Positions 1 through 6,431 of a stretch of 38,746 nt of DNA are shown here, piece after piece; within the stretch, counting starts at the first letter, position 1, and every line of letters begins with the position of its first letter. Source of the DNA: an uncultured Lachnospiraceae bacterium. Lineage in GTDB: Bacteria; Bacillota; Clostridia; Lachnospirales; Lachnospiraceae. The stretch covers positions 1 to 38,746 of the forward strand of contig CAJUIM010000017.1 in NCBI GenBank assembly GCA_910586275.1, written 5' to 3'. A program made the position numbers and the translations under genes. The notes under the pieces are model-generated. The model searched no databases, was not told where the DNA came from, and was given only the letters and a program-made list of their open reading frames with translations.

Positions 1-142
1 GGGTTCGGGAGTTTGAACGGAAAAACGGACGTCGCCCGTTCGCGTTTACTCAAACATTCGGGTGTCCAATGGTTATTGTAACACGGATTTGCCGAAAGCC
101 TTGATTTTACTAGCGATTTCGGGCATCAAAAAAGGTGCGAGA
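1..142. other. Window edge, no supported gene
   Basis: No gene is supported here. The reading frame of the following gene stays open back to position 62, but the ATG there has no ribosome site. An imperfect dyad is formed by GTTTGA near position 12 and TCAAAC near position 51. No attachment site could be recognised without the other phage end. Confidence 0.4.
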
Positions 143-667
143 ATGGGAGAAAATCTATCAAAAGAATCATTACAACAGGCGATTGAGGAAAACAGGGTGC
201 TTGTTCTTCCGGCAAGGATAGGGCAAACAGTGTATCATTATCATTTGACCTGTTTTTACGGATGCTTATTTCAAAAAAGGAAATTTTGGGATTCATTCGG
301 GCATGAAACAGGGCGATGCGGAGCATTGCCTTGCCATACAAGATTTCATTCCATAGAGGAAAGAGAAGTGAACCTTGCAAATATTGATTGGCTTTTTAGG
401 ACGTGGGGAAAATCTACCTTTGCAACGCATGAGGAAGCCGAGGCTGCGGCACATGAAAAAGTTAAAGAAAATATTGCCACGCTTCGGGGCCTTGGATTCA
501 AGCTTGATGCAAACGGATATTCTGTAAAATCGCCCGATGTGCTTACATGGAAAGTTTCCGGGGAAAACCTTAGAACGCTATATATCCGGGCGGAATGTAT
601 GGATGATGCACTTGCGGCGGCACGGGAAAGGAATCCGAATTATAATACTTGCCAAGTAAGGGGGTAA
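143..667 (+). CDS. Hypothetical phage protein, 174 aa
   Basis: I do not recognise the family. ATG 143 is preferred to the in-frame ATG at 62 because an AAAGG-like site lies about 7 nt before it and nothing lies before 62. The protein is soluble, with an Ala/Glu-rich helix in the middle and a C-terminal part ending in a run of short polar residues. It is followed after 6 nt by another small gene with a strong GGGGG site, so the two probably share a transcript. Composition, rich in CCGG and CGG arginine codons, matches the phage genes further right, so it is probably phage and not host. Confidence 0.6.
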   Translation: MGENLSKESLQQAIEENRVLVLPARIGQTVYHYHLTCFYGCLFQKRKFWDSFGHETGRCGALPCHTRFHSIEEREVNLANIDWLFRTWGKSTFATHEEAEAAAHEKVKENIATLRGLGFKLDANGYSVKSPDVLTWKVSGENLRTLYIRAECMDDALAAARERNPNYNTCQVRG

Positions 668-673
668 TATAAT

Positions 674-925
674 ATGATTCAGACAAAAACGCCGAAAAAA
701 ATCAAGGGCGCAAGGAAAAAGCGATCAGCACAAAGGAAAGTGGAAGCCGCAAGGACAAGGGAATTTTTCAATGCCGAAGTCTTTAAAGCCGGGGAAACAT
801 ATTATATTCCGCAACATATAGCGTTTTCAAGCCCGGAAATTGCGGAACTTATAAGAAGCAATCCGGCGGTTGACATTCAGATCATAAAATCTAGCAGCAT
901 GGGAAAATCAGATGGCGGCTATTGA
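674..925 (+). CDS. Small basic hypothetical protein, 83 aa
   Basis: The N-terminal 30 residues are very Lys/Arg-rich (KTPKKIKGARKKRSAQRK), suggesting nucleic acid contact. The rest could form a small mixed fold. A GGGGG ribosome site at 659-663 overlaps the end of the previous gene and supports ATG 674. Function unknown. Confidence 0.6.
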   Translation: MIQTKTPKKIKGARKKRSAQRKVEAARTREFFNAEVFKAGETYYIPQHIAFSSPEIAELIRSNPAVDIQIIKSSSMGKSDGGY

Positions 926-949
926 AAAGACAGTCAAACTTTATTTGTA

Positions 950-979
950 TTGATTATTTTGTGCCTAGTCTGATATAGT
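950..979 (+). promoter_or_regulatory. Candidate sigma-A promoter
   Basis: TTGATT at 950-955 and TATAGT at 974-979 are separated by 18 nt, ahead of the gene starting at 1014. The match is moderate and rests on sequence only. Confidence 0.4.
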
Positions 980-1013
980 TTGATTTAGTTGGATTATTTT
1001 GGAGGTAATCAGC

Positions 1014-1295
1014 GTGAAATTTGTTAGCAATGCAAAATTCGGCATCCCTGTAGAGGATGGAACAATCTTTAGGGCAAAATCCGGCAGCGTTGAAATATCA
1101 ATCCATCGGATAACAAATTGTGATGGATGGTTTTTGAACTGTAAGGCGTTAGGGTATTGGGATAAAGAATTAGAAAGCGATTCTCTGATGGCGGCAATCA
1201 AGGAATCAAAAGGAATAATTGAAAAGCGCATGGAATCCATACAAAAGCGCATAAAAGAAATATACGAAACTCCGATAGAGATAGCGAGGTATTAA
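1014..1295 (+). CDS. Hypothetical protein, 93 aa, GTG start
   Basis: GTG 1014 is chosen because a perfect GGAGG lies at 1001-1005; an in-frame ATG at 999 overlaps that site and is unlikely. The N-terminal two thirds look like a compact beta-rich domain (FVSNAKFGIPVEDGTIF). The last 35 residues are a charged helix. The stop codon abuts the next start. Family not recognised. Confidence 0.6.
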   Translation: MKFVSNAKFGIPVEDGTIFRAKSGSVEISIHRITNCDGWFLNCKALGYWDKELESDSLMAAIKESKGIIEKRMESIQKRIKEIYETPIEIARY

Positions 1296-1478
1296 ATGGC
1301 TGATACATGTAGGGATTGCAAAAATTTTTTAACAGATGGAGAAGCAAGGGGCTTGTGCGGCCTTAAATGCAAGCCCTTCGAAGCAAAAAGCTTTTTATAC
1401 TGGATGAATAACGCTTTTTATGGTTCAAGAAAAGCCTGTAAGAAATTCATCAAGAAAGAGGTAATACAGAATGAATGA
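1296..1478 (+). CDS. Small cysteine-rich protein, 60 aa
   Basis: Six cysteines are spaced CxxC (CRDC) near residue 5, C21 and C25 mid-protein, and C48. This suggests a small zinc-binding fold. The gene directly abuts the previous stop and overlaps the next start by 8 nt, so it belongs to a tight translationally coupled cluster. Exact function unknown. Confidence 0.55.
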   Translation: MADTCRDCKNFLTDGEARGLCGLKCKPFEAKSFLYWMNNAFYGSRKACKKFIKKEVIQNE

Positions 1479-1641
1479 TAAATCAAAGTATTATTCCAGA
1501 AATCCAGAAATAGAAAAATTCCAGAAAAAATATATATGCGATTGTGAAAGGTACATTAGAAAGATTCTAAAGAAAAGGGCGAAAAACAGGATAAGAAATA
1601 AATCAGCCGGGGATGCTCCCCCGGCTTTAAAAATATTTTGA
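1471..1641 (+). CDS. Small basic protein, 56 aa
   Basis: ATG 1471 overlaps the previous stop by 8 nt and has GAGG about 8 nt upstream. The product is rich in Lys, Arg and Tyr (IRKILKKRAKNRIRNK) and probably contacts nucleic acid. Its last 12 codons contain the terminator hairpin at 1605-1626, so the coding end and the terminator are superimposed. Confidence is limited by its size. Confidence 0.45.
   Translation: MNDKSKYYSRNPEIEKFQKKYICDCERYIRKILKKRAKNRIRNKSAGDAPPALKIF
1605..1626. terminator. Bidirectional terminator between convergent genes
   Basis: AGCCGGGG at 1605-1612 pairs perfectly with CCCCGGCT at 1619-1626 around a 6-nt loop. A TTT...ATATTTT stretch follows on the plus strand and GATTTATTTC on the minus strand. 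It would end both the rightward small-gene cluster and the leftward integrase transcript. Confidence 0.7.
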
Positions 1642-1647
1642 AGCACA

Positions 1648-3372
1648 TCATTCCTTATAGTTGAACCGATGCACAAGCCCGGATTTGAACGTGATGGCTT
1701 CGATGCGCCCGGCCCGGATGTCTATTCGTTCTATTGTGGCAGATATTAAATCTTTCATGACATCCGCATCACACTTACAAGCCAATTCCTCAAAATCAAT
1801 TTCCTTTTTACTCAAAATGCGCTGATTCACTATGAAAGCGGATGCCTTTTTCATGAATGAGGTATTGAGCGCATCGGGGCGGATGCCGGAATCGTCCATG
1901 CTTTTTTCAATGGCCGCCTGTACCCCTTTCAGATTCTTTTCTAATTCCTCTTTTTTGGTTATATAGATCTGCTGCGATATGGCAGCAGAATCAAAAAGGT
2001 ATAAGTCTAAAAGCCGCTGCAAGGCGTTTTTCAGCTTTTCTTCCTCTTGCTGCAATATTTCGATGTCGAATCCGCCGGAATCGCCGTCCGTGGTGTCCTG
2101 TGCGCCTAAATCCGGCACAAAATCCGGGCCGGCGGTATTGGCATAGCCCAACGCTTTCAAAGTGTCCTGTATGCCCTTAGAATCAATCCCGGCAACCTCT
2201 GAAAAGCACTTCCCGGACAATAATGCCTTTTCGATGGATTCCGCCGTGTATGGCCCGCCCTTGCGCTGCAAGCGCACGAAGTTAGCAATGTAGTTAAACA
2301 CAAAGGGGCCTAGCACAACATCGGACACTCCAAGAGCCGGACAATCACGCATCCCTGTAGCACGGTTGCAACGGTAGGCAGACGGCCGCCATCCGCTTGA
2401 CCGTTCCTTGTCTTTGTTCGATGAAAAGCCGCCGCCGCAATCCGCACATTTCAAAACCCCGGCGAATACATGAACATACCGCCGGGGGCGGAATTTCGCC
2501 GTGTCCTTTGTCGCTTTGTTCGCATCCATTATCTTATTGCATTTTTCCCATTGTTCTTCTGATACAATCGCCGGATGGTTATTCGGCACAACAATCCACT
2601 CAGATTCAGCTTTCAATGCTCCCCTTGCTGATTCCCTGTAATTGTAGCGGTATGTGCCTTTATAGAACGGATTGCGGATAATGTCGCATACCGTTTTTGA
2701 TGTCCATTCTCCGCCCCGTTTTGTCTTGATGTTATTGTTATTCAGCATCCGGCAAATCTGCAAGCATGACTTGACTTCTTCGTACTTGTCATAAATAAAA
2801 TGGATTGTTACCGATTCCGCATCGTCAATCACTGGATATTTCGCTTCTTCGCTCCATCTATAGCCTAGCGGCATCCTTGCGCCGTTCCACAACCCTTTAG
2901 CCGCCCGATCAAGCATTATCCCGGTGACACGTTCGGAAGTCAGCTTGCGCTCCAATTCCGCAAATATGAGGATGATTTTCAGCATGGCTTCCCCCATAGC
3001 TGAAGATGTGTCGAATTGTTCATTTTTTGAAACGAATGTAACACGGTGCTTTTTCAATTCCTCATACATCCCGGCAAAATCTAACAGATTCCGGGATATG
3101 CGGTCAATCTTCCATACGCAAACATGGGTAAATTCTCCCCGGCGGATTTTCGCCATCATCCTTTGATATGCCGGCCTATCCGTATTTTTCCCGGAATACC
3201 CGGCATCCTCAAATATTTCCACATCATCAATATTCAAAGCATATTTACAATAGTTTATCAATTCCTGTTTCTGGAAAGGAAGCGAATCCTTGTCAATCTG
3301 ATAGAGCGTTGAAACCCGGACATATAAAGCCGCTTTCAGCTTCCGATTTCCGTATAGTTTGGCAAATTCCAT
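1648..3372 (-). CDS. Large serine recombinase (phage integrase), 574 aa
   Basis: A site-specific integrase of the resolvase/invertase superfamily, which integrates and excises the phage by a phosphoserine intermediate. The resolvase domain covers about residues 15-165, with the catalytic serine at 21 (LYVRVST) and conserved DAGYSGK and KIDRISRN motifs. A recombinase DNA-binding domain follows at about 175-290. A zinc ribbon starts with CADCGG near residue 310 and ends with RDCPALG. A charged coiled-coil segment and C-terminal tail complete it. ATG 3372 is chosen because AAAGGA precedes it; the open frame back to 3459 has no ribosome site. Length is normal for the family. It is transcribed leftward with the lysogeny genes but separated from them by a terminator. 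Confidence 0.93.
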   Translation of the reverse strand: MEFAKLYGNRKLKAALYVRVSTLYQIDKDSLPFQKQELINYCKYALNIDDVEIFEDAGYSGKNTDRPAYQRMMAKIRRGEFTHVCVWKIDRISRNLLDFAGMYEELKKHRVTFVSKNEQFDTSSAMGEAMLKIILIFAELERKLTSERVTGIMLDRAAKGLWNGARMPLGYRWSEEAKYPVIDDAESVTIHFIYDKYEEVKSCLQICRMLNNNNIKTKRGGEWTSKTVCDIIRNPFYKGTYRYNYRESARGALKAESEWIVVPNNHPAIVSEEQWEKCNKIMDANKATKDTAKFRPRRYVHVFAGVLKCADCGGGFSSNKDKERSSGWRPSAYRCNRATGMRDCPALGVSDVVLGPFVFNYIANFVRLQRKGGPYTAESIEKALLSGKCFSEVAGIDSKGIQDTLKALGYANTAGPDFVPDLGAQDTTDGDSGGFDIEILQQEEEKLKNALQRLLDLYLFDSAAISQQIYITKKEELEKNLKGVQAAIEKSMDDSGIRPDALNTSFMKKASAFIVNQRILSKKEIDFEELACKCDADVMKDLISATIERIDIRAGRIEAITFKSGLVHRFNYKE

Positions 3373-3424
3373 ATTATAGCAAGTCCTTTCTGAAAAATAC
3401 TGCAAATTAGGTAAAAATGGGTAC

Positions 3425-3456
3425 AAAAAAGAAAGCCTTTGATTTTTCCGGCTTTC
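3425..3456 (-). terminator. Leftward terminator upstream of integrase
   Basis: On the minus strand GAAAGCC (3456-3450) pairs with GGCTTTC (3437-3431) across a 12-nt loop and is followed by six T residues (3430-3425). It would stop leftward lysogeny transcripts before the integrase gene. Confidence 0.6.
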
Positions 3457-3467
3457 CATGCTATAAT
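3439..3467 (+). promoter_or_regulatory. Orphan rightward promoter for a small RNA
   Basis: TTGATT (3439-3444) and a perfect TATAAT (3462-3467) are exactly 17 nt apart. No rightward protein gene with a ribosome site follows; a terminator lies about 60 nt downstream. The -35 box sits in the loop of the leftward terminator. Confidence 0.6.
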
Positions 3468-3473
3468 ATGAGT

Positions 3474-3560
3474 GTCTAGGTCATACTGCGGCATGGGAAA
3501 CCGTGTCAAGGTATATCTATCCTATACCGCCCTTGTTGGTAGCAAGGGCGGTATTATTTA
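3474..3560 (+). ncRNA. Candidate small RNA, about 85 nt
   Basis: A promoter with start predicted near 3474 and a strong terminator ending near 3558 delimit a short transcript without a convincing coding sequence. Its 5' end (3473-3483, TGTCTAGGTCA) is the exact reverse complement of TGACCTAGACA at 5863-5873, and of 10 nt at 5309-5318. Both targets are loops of duplicated leader hairpins in the early operon. A 29-codon frame from ATG 3493 exists, with a hydrophobic end, but it has no ribosome site and runs through the terminator. A small peptide toxin is therefore a less likely alternative. Confidence 0.45.
3524..3554 (+). terminator. Strong rho-independent terminator
   Basis: ATACCGCCCTTG (3524-3535) and CAAGGGCGGTAT (3543-3554) form a perfect 12-bp stem with a 7-nt loop. 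TATTTATTTTC follows on the plus strand. The minus side lacks a T run, so it serves rightward transcription, which here can only come from the small RNA promoter. Confidence 0.7.
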
Positions 3561-4358
3561 TTTTCTAATTGTCAGCATATAAGAATTGCCGGATTTTACG
3601 GCTATTATCTTTCCTTTTGCTGATAATTCTTTTACAGCTTTTTGTATGTGCGATTTCATTCTTTCATCAAACATTCCATACAAATCTTTTTGCATTATGC
3701 CATCATTCTGCTTAATAATTTTTAATAAATCTTTTGGAAGTGATTGCACTTTCATTAAAAATTCGTATTCATCTGGGCCGCCACAATAAAAAATGTATTC
3801 ATCATGCAAGTGCGCCTTTACTTCGTCTGGATGTGATGTATAATATTCTAACACTGATTTTAAAAAGTCTATATCGGTAAAATCGGCGTTTTCGTATTCC
3901 CCGATATATTCCCCCGACATATCACGTTCAATCGGAGAATAAGGATGCTTCGAAGCGGCAGAATAGGCATCTTCAAAATATCTTTTTCCGGCATCCCCCT
4001 TTTCATAGCAGAAATTTTTCCATTCTTCATATTTTGATATTGCTTTTTCCAGTAGCTTAACCCTTTTTGATAAGTCGAACATATTATTAAATGCCGATTC
4101 CGCTTCGCTGCAAGCATTTTCATACTTGTCCATCAAAGAATCTGCTTTATATGAATAGTGATCCTCAAAATCATCATCCTCTTGTATTTCAACATATTTT
4201 TTCGATGTTTCAACTGAAATAGATGTTTCTATCACAATCGAATCTTTTTTAGAATCGCTATCCATGGCATTTGTCTTGTTTACAATTATTCTACCGCTTT
4301 TTGCAAGCCATATAATAAAGGCTATAATAGCAATCGCAATAATGGCAACAATCCACAT
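3558..4358 (-). CDS. Membrane-anchored winged-helix protein, 266 aa
   Basis: Function not recognised. The N-terminus is a single transmembrane segment (WIVAIIAIAIIAFIIWLA, residues 2-19) followed by a charged cytoplasmic region. The middle is helical (residues 65-130). The C-terminal 65 residues look like a winged helix (KIIKQNDGIMQKDLYGMFDE, then a basic turn). ATG 4358 is chosen for the AAAGGAAG site 7 nt upstream; upstream in-frame ATGs lack one. It sits next to the repressor in the leftward module, so it is probably expressed in lysogeny. By position it could be a superinfection-exclusion or lysogenic conversion protein; that is inference. Confidence 0.75.
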   Translation of the reverse strand: MWIVAIIAIAIIAFIIWLAKSGRIIVNKTNAMDSDSKKDSIVIETSISVETSKKYVEIQEDDDFEDHYSYKADSLMDKYENACSEAESAFNNMFDLSKRVKLLEKAISKYEEWKNFCYEKGDAGKRYFEDAYSAASKHPYSPIERDMSGEYIGEYENADFTDIDFLKSVLEYYTSHPDEVKAHLHDEYIFYCGGPDEYEFLMKVQSLPKDLLKIIKQNDGIMQKDLYGMFDERMKSHIQKAVKELSAKGKIIAVKSGNSYMLTIRK

Positions 4359-4406
4359 ATCACACTTCCTTTCCTGTTTTTTCCGCATCCCTATATAAAA
4401 TATATC

Positions 4407-4423
4407 TTGTGGATTTTCCACAA
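4407..4423. promoter_or_regulatory. Perfect palindrome between divergent genes
   Basis: TTGTGGA (4407-4413) and TCCACAA (4417-4423) form an inverted repeat around TTT, between the leftward membrane protein and the rightward 34-aa gene. It may be an operator. TTTTCCACA is also one base away from a DnaA box in each orientation. Confidence 0.4.
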
Positions 4424-4447
4424 TCTATAGAAAGGGGGATGCGCTAA

Positions 4448-4552
4448 ATGAGTAACGAGGAATTAAAAGCCATCATCCACAAGATGATTGATGCAATTTC
4501 AGAGAAAAGGCTTCTTGTTATGATTTACACATTCATCAAGTATCTGAAATAG
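4448..4552 (+). CDS. Small helical protein, 34 aa
   Basis: A very short gene with GGGGG at 4434-4438, nine nt before ATG 4448. The sequence (MSNEELKAIIHKMIDAISEK, then LLVMIYTFIKYLK) forms two amphipathic helices. It resembles small helical proteins often found next to repressors in clostridial prophages and conjugative elements, whose role is unknown. It runs convergent to the repressor. An imperfect hairpin (AGCATG/CATGCT, 4578-4610) lies in the gap between them and the repressor end. Confidence 0.5.
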   Translation: MSNEELKAIIHKMIDAISEKRLLVMIYTFIKYLK

Positions 4553-4589
4553 CATCCCGGCAACAGATGGACGGCGGAGCATGGGGCGG

Positions 4590-4955
4590 CTATTCAAGCC
4601 CCCTCATGCTATCCGACAACCTATGTATAAATTCCCGGAATAGCTTTTTGCCGTCATCGTCCAGTTTCCAGTATTCTACAATAAGGCTTCGCACAAAGGC
4701 ATCACTGGACAGCGATGCGGCGGCTTTTGCAAATTCATCTTCCGTGAAATCCAAGAACATATCGCCCTTGCCATCCCTTAACCATTCTTCCCGGACATTA
4801 AATTCCCGGCAGATAGCAAGAATCATTTGTTCGGTAATACTTCGCTCCCCTTTTTCAATTCTGGATATTGATGCGCCAGTCACTCCCAAACGGCTTCCGA
4901 AAGATTCTTGGCTTAAATGCAAAGCCTTTCTTATATTAGAAACCCTATTTTTCAT
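4590..4955 (-). CDS. CI-like XRE-family repressor, 121 aa
   Basis: A DNA-binding lysogeny repressor. The helix-turn-helix covers about residues 5-60: LHLSQESFGSRLGVTGASIS is the recognition unit, followed by RIEKGER. Residues 75-121 are a helical dimerisation region. No LexA-type cleavage domain is present, so induction must use another route, such as an antirepressor or a host factor. ATG 4955 has AAAGGGGG nine nt upstream. The gene is divergent from the early operon; three operator-like repeats lie in the intergenic region, one on its own -35 box, which suggests autoregulation. Confidence 0.9.
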   Translation of the reverse strand: MKNRVSNIRKALHLSQESFGSRLGVTGASISRIEKGERSITEQMILAICREFNVREEWLRDGKGDMFLDFTEDEFAKAAASLSSDAFVRSLIVEYWKLDDDGKKLFREFIHRLSDSMRGLE

Positions 4956-4989
4956 TGATTTACGCCCCCTTTCTATGACTGATAAGCAC

Positions 4990-5018
4990 ATAATAACAAA
5001 AAAACTTACCATAGTCAA
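4990..5018 (-). promoter_or_regulatory. Leftward repressor promoter
   Basis: On the minus strand TTGACT (5018-5013), a 17-nt spacer and TATTAT (4995-4990) form a good sigma-A promoter about 35 nt upstream of the repressor start. The -35 box is itself part of the operator repeat at 5005-5018. Confidence 0.7.
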
Positions 5019-5080
5019 GAAAATTTCAAAAAAACTATTGACAAACTTACCAAAGGTAGATATAATCTTACCATAGTCAA
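5005..5080. promoter_or_regulatory. Three operator-like repeats
   Basis: CTTACCATAGTCAA occurs identically at 5005-5018 and 5067-5080, and a symmetrical variant CTTACCAAAGGTAG at 5046-5059. One covers the leftward -35, one fills the spacer of the rightward promoter, and one covers its start site. This is the placement expected for a repressor that controls both directions. Confidence 0.75.
5038..5066 (+). promoter_or_regulatory. Rightward early promoter (PR-like)
   Basis: TTGACA (5038-5043) and TATAAT (5061-5066) are both perfect consensus boxes with a 17-nt spacer. Transcription would start near 5073 and read the early operon. Two operator repeats overlap it. Confidence 0.85.
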
Positions 5081-5113
5081 ACGAAACAAGACTACGGAAA
5101 GGGGGAAATGAAT

Positions 5114-5287
5114 ATGGCGAACACCGAGGAAATCAGAAAGACAATAGCATCCCCGGAAAATGAGGAAGTGGCGGTTCTGCTTGAATCCTTGGATGAAAAT
5201 TCCAAAGTGCTTGCTAAAACGTATCTGTCAGCACTTGCGGACAGGCAGCGGCTTGAAAAAAGCAAGGCAGCATTGGCGGCGGTATAG
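5114..5287 (+). CDS. Small early protein, 57 aa
   Basis: First gene of the early transcript. ATG 5114 is preferred to ATG 5108 because GGGGG ends at 5105, giving normal spacing. The product is helical and acidic at the N-terminus, with a basic helix at the end (YLSALADRQRLEKSKAAL). By position it could be a small regulator or antirepressor, but there is no recognised motif. Confidence 0.55.
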   Translation: MANTEEIRKTIASPENEEVAVLLESLDENSKVLAKTYLSALADRQRLEKSKAALAAV

Positions 5288-5298
5288 GATAGCGTATT

Positions 5299-5331
5299 AA
5301 ATCCCCACGACCTAGACAATCACGGGGATTT
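5299..5331 (+). promoter_or_regulatory. Leader stem-loop, copy 1
   Basis: AAATCCCC (5299-5306) pairs with GGGGATTT (5324-5331) around a 17-nt loop containing GACCTAGACA. The right half is an exact 23-bp repeat of 5864-5886. It lies in the untranslated leader of the gene at 5353. Confidence 0.55.
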
Positions 5332-5352
5332 CCCAAAGAGAGGTAGGCATAT

Positions 5353-5550
5353 ATGGGAGAAATCAAAGAAAATGATGGTTTTGAACTGCAAAGGACAACA
5401 TCTATAAGGCGAGAGGATGTAGAAAAGTTTCTGATTGCCATACAGCAGATTGCAAAGCCTTTTGAACTGAACAAAAGGCAGCGGGCCATAGTTGACTATG
5501 ACCCGGAAAGCCCATCGGTAAAGATTCGGTACTTTACTGAAAACGAGTGA
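5353..5550 (+). CDS. Hypothetical early protein, 65 aa
   Basis: ATG 5353 follows GAGAGG at 5337-5343. Residues 15-40 include a positively charged helix (IRREDVEKFLIAIQQIA). The end is beta-rich (PSVKIRYFTENE). No family recognised. Its last 17 nt overlap the end of the oppositely oriented 66-aa gene. Confidence 0.5.
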   Translation: MGEIKENDGFELQRTTSIRREDVEKFLIAIQQIAKPFELNKRQRAIVDYDPESPSVKIRYFTENE

Positions 5551-5734
5551 TGAAATCGGACGGAATATGCAGAACGGATTCTATGGAATCCTTATGTTCC
5601 CAAAATACTTCGTATACTTTCGGCTTATTGGCAACGAAGTTACACATAAATGCCGTTCCGTCAAGAATTTCATACAGCCTTTCCGATTCTTCATCGGAAT
5701 AGGAACTAAGGTCAACGATGTATCGTTGGAGCAA
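5534..5734 (-). CDS. Leftward 66-aa gene with own promoter (moron-like)
   Basis: It lies against the early operon. TTG 5734 is chosen as start because AAAGGGG ends eight nt upstream and a promoter lies 47 nt further up; longer upstream frames lack a ribosome site. The protein (IVDLSSYSDEESERLYEILD, then CNFVANKPKVYEVFWEHKDS) looks like a compact mixed alpha/beta fold. It has no recognised family. Independent promoter, opposite strand and flanking direct repeats fit a moron expressed in the lysogen, possibly for host fitness or phage exclusion. That role is inference. Confidence 0.55.
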   Translation of the reverse strand: MLQRYIVDLSSYSDEESERLYEILDGTAFMCNFVANKPKVYEVFWEHKDSIESVLHIPSDFITRFQ

Positions 5735-5787
5735 TTTGCTTTCCCCTTTCCTATGTACTTGGTTGCTGTAACAACCTGTAGATACAT

Positions 5788-5816
5788 TATAGGAGATAGG
5801 AAGCTTGAAAACAAGG
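5788..5816 (-). promoter_or_regulatory. Promoter of the leftward 66-aa gene
   Basis: On the minus strand TTGTTT (5816-5811), a 17-nt spacer and a perfect TATAAT (5793-5788). It gives a leader of roughly 45 nt before TTG 5734. Confidence 0.55.
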
Positions 5817-5852
5817 CAAATTTGGCAATGACAGAGATATATTTCAGATAAC

Positions 5853-5886
5853 AAATTTCCTGTGACCTAGACAATCACGGGGATTT
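5853..5886 (+). promoter_or_regulatory. Leader stem-loop, copy 2
   Basis: AAATTTCC (5853-5860) pairs with GGGGATTT (5879-5886). Two C-G pairs of copy 1 are replaced by U-G wobbles, so the stem is kept although the left arm differs. The 18-nt loop again holds TGACCTAGACA. It precedes the gene at 5922. Confidence 0.55.
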
Positions 5887-5921
5887 ACAAAAAGTCTTTA
5901 TTACGAGAAAGGAAGGGCAAG

Positions 5922-6428
5922 ATGGCAGCAGTACAAAAAATCAGCGTAACCGAAGCCGAAAAGCGTTTTAATGCTTTCGGCTTGCCGGACTACAGGCTGC
6001 GGAATGTAACCGATCTGAAAGTGGTTTTCGGGCATGATGTCAAGTTGTTAAAAGGCTATTCGGATTTGACGGCGGAGCAGCAACAACTTTTCGATGCGTT
6101 TATCTGCAATTACTATAATTGCGTGGGCATGGGCCTTAAATGCGGATTTGTTCCGAAGTCAATTCATTATGTGGAGAAAATAACCTATTGCGTATCACGG
6201 CCGGCGGACGAATGGAATGAAACGCCATACAAAGAGGTATGCGCCGCAGTATTCAATATCCTTTTGCCGGATGGGAAAAAGCGGAGATTCAAGTTTCATA
6301 ATTTTTACCCGGAGATTCCGGCGGAATATTGGATTGATTCAAGCACGGAAAAATTTCTACGGTTTGACTATAAGGATGGCAAGCGGATGGATTGGCTGCA
6401 TGTTATCGAGCCGGAAAAATGGTATTAG
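5922..6428 (+). CDS. Hypothetical phage protein, 168 aa
   Basis: ATG 5922 has a strong AAAGGAAGGG site. The protein is soluble and mixed alpha/beta, with two cysteines in NYYNCVGMGLKCG and an aromatic-rich C-terminal half (FHNFYPEIPAEYW). No family recognised. It lies 3 nt before the methyltransferase gene, so the two are probably co-translated, and a role linked to DNA modification is possible but not shown. Confidence 0.6.
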   Translation: MAAVQKISVTEAEKRFNAFGLPDYRLRNVTDLKVVFGHDVKLLKGYSDLTAEQQQLFDAFICNYYNCVGMGLKCGFVPKSIHYVEKITYCVSRPADEWNETPYKEVCAAVFNILLPDGKKRRFKFHNFYPEIPAEYWIDSSTEKFLRFDYKDGKRMDWLHVIEPEKWY

Positions 6429-6431
6429 GAA

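Larger units (their letters stand above)
3370..3470. repeat. 12-bp inverted repeat around the integrase leader
   Basis: CATATTATAGCA at 3370-3381 and its exact reverse complement TGCTATAATATG at 3459-3470 flank the region upstream of the integrase. The right copy contains the -10 box of the small RNA promoter; the left copy overlaps the integrase start codon. It could be a shared regulator site or part of attP. No function can be assigned from sequence alone. Confidence 0.45.
5309..5886 (+). repeat. 23-bp direct repeat pair
   Basis: Identical 23-mers begin GACCTAGACAATCACGGGG at 5309-5331 and 5864-5886. They enclose one rightward 65-aa gene and one leftward 66-aa gene, and each lies 22-36 nt before a rightward start codon. 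This could mark insertion of a small cassette, or duplication of a regulatory leader. Confidence 0.75.

Noticed and set aside
3493..3582. 29-codon frame with hydrophobic end in the small RNA, possible type I toxin
   Set aside because: No ribosome site before ATG 3493, and the frame runs through the strong terminator hairpin and past its end.
5487..5500. CATAG-TTGA-CTATG palindrome resembling part of the repressor operator
   Set aside because: It lies inside a coding region and shares only nine bases with the operator; chance is likely.
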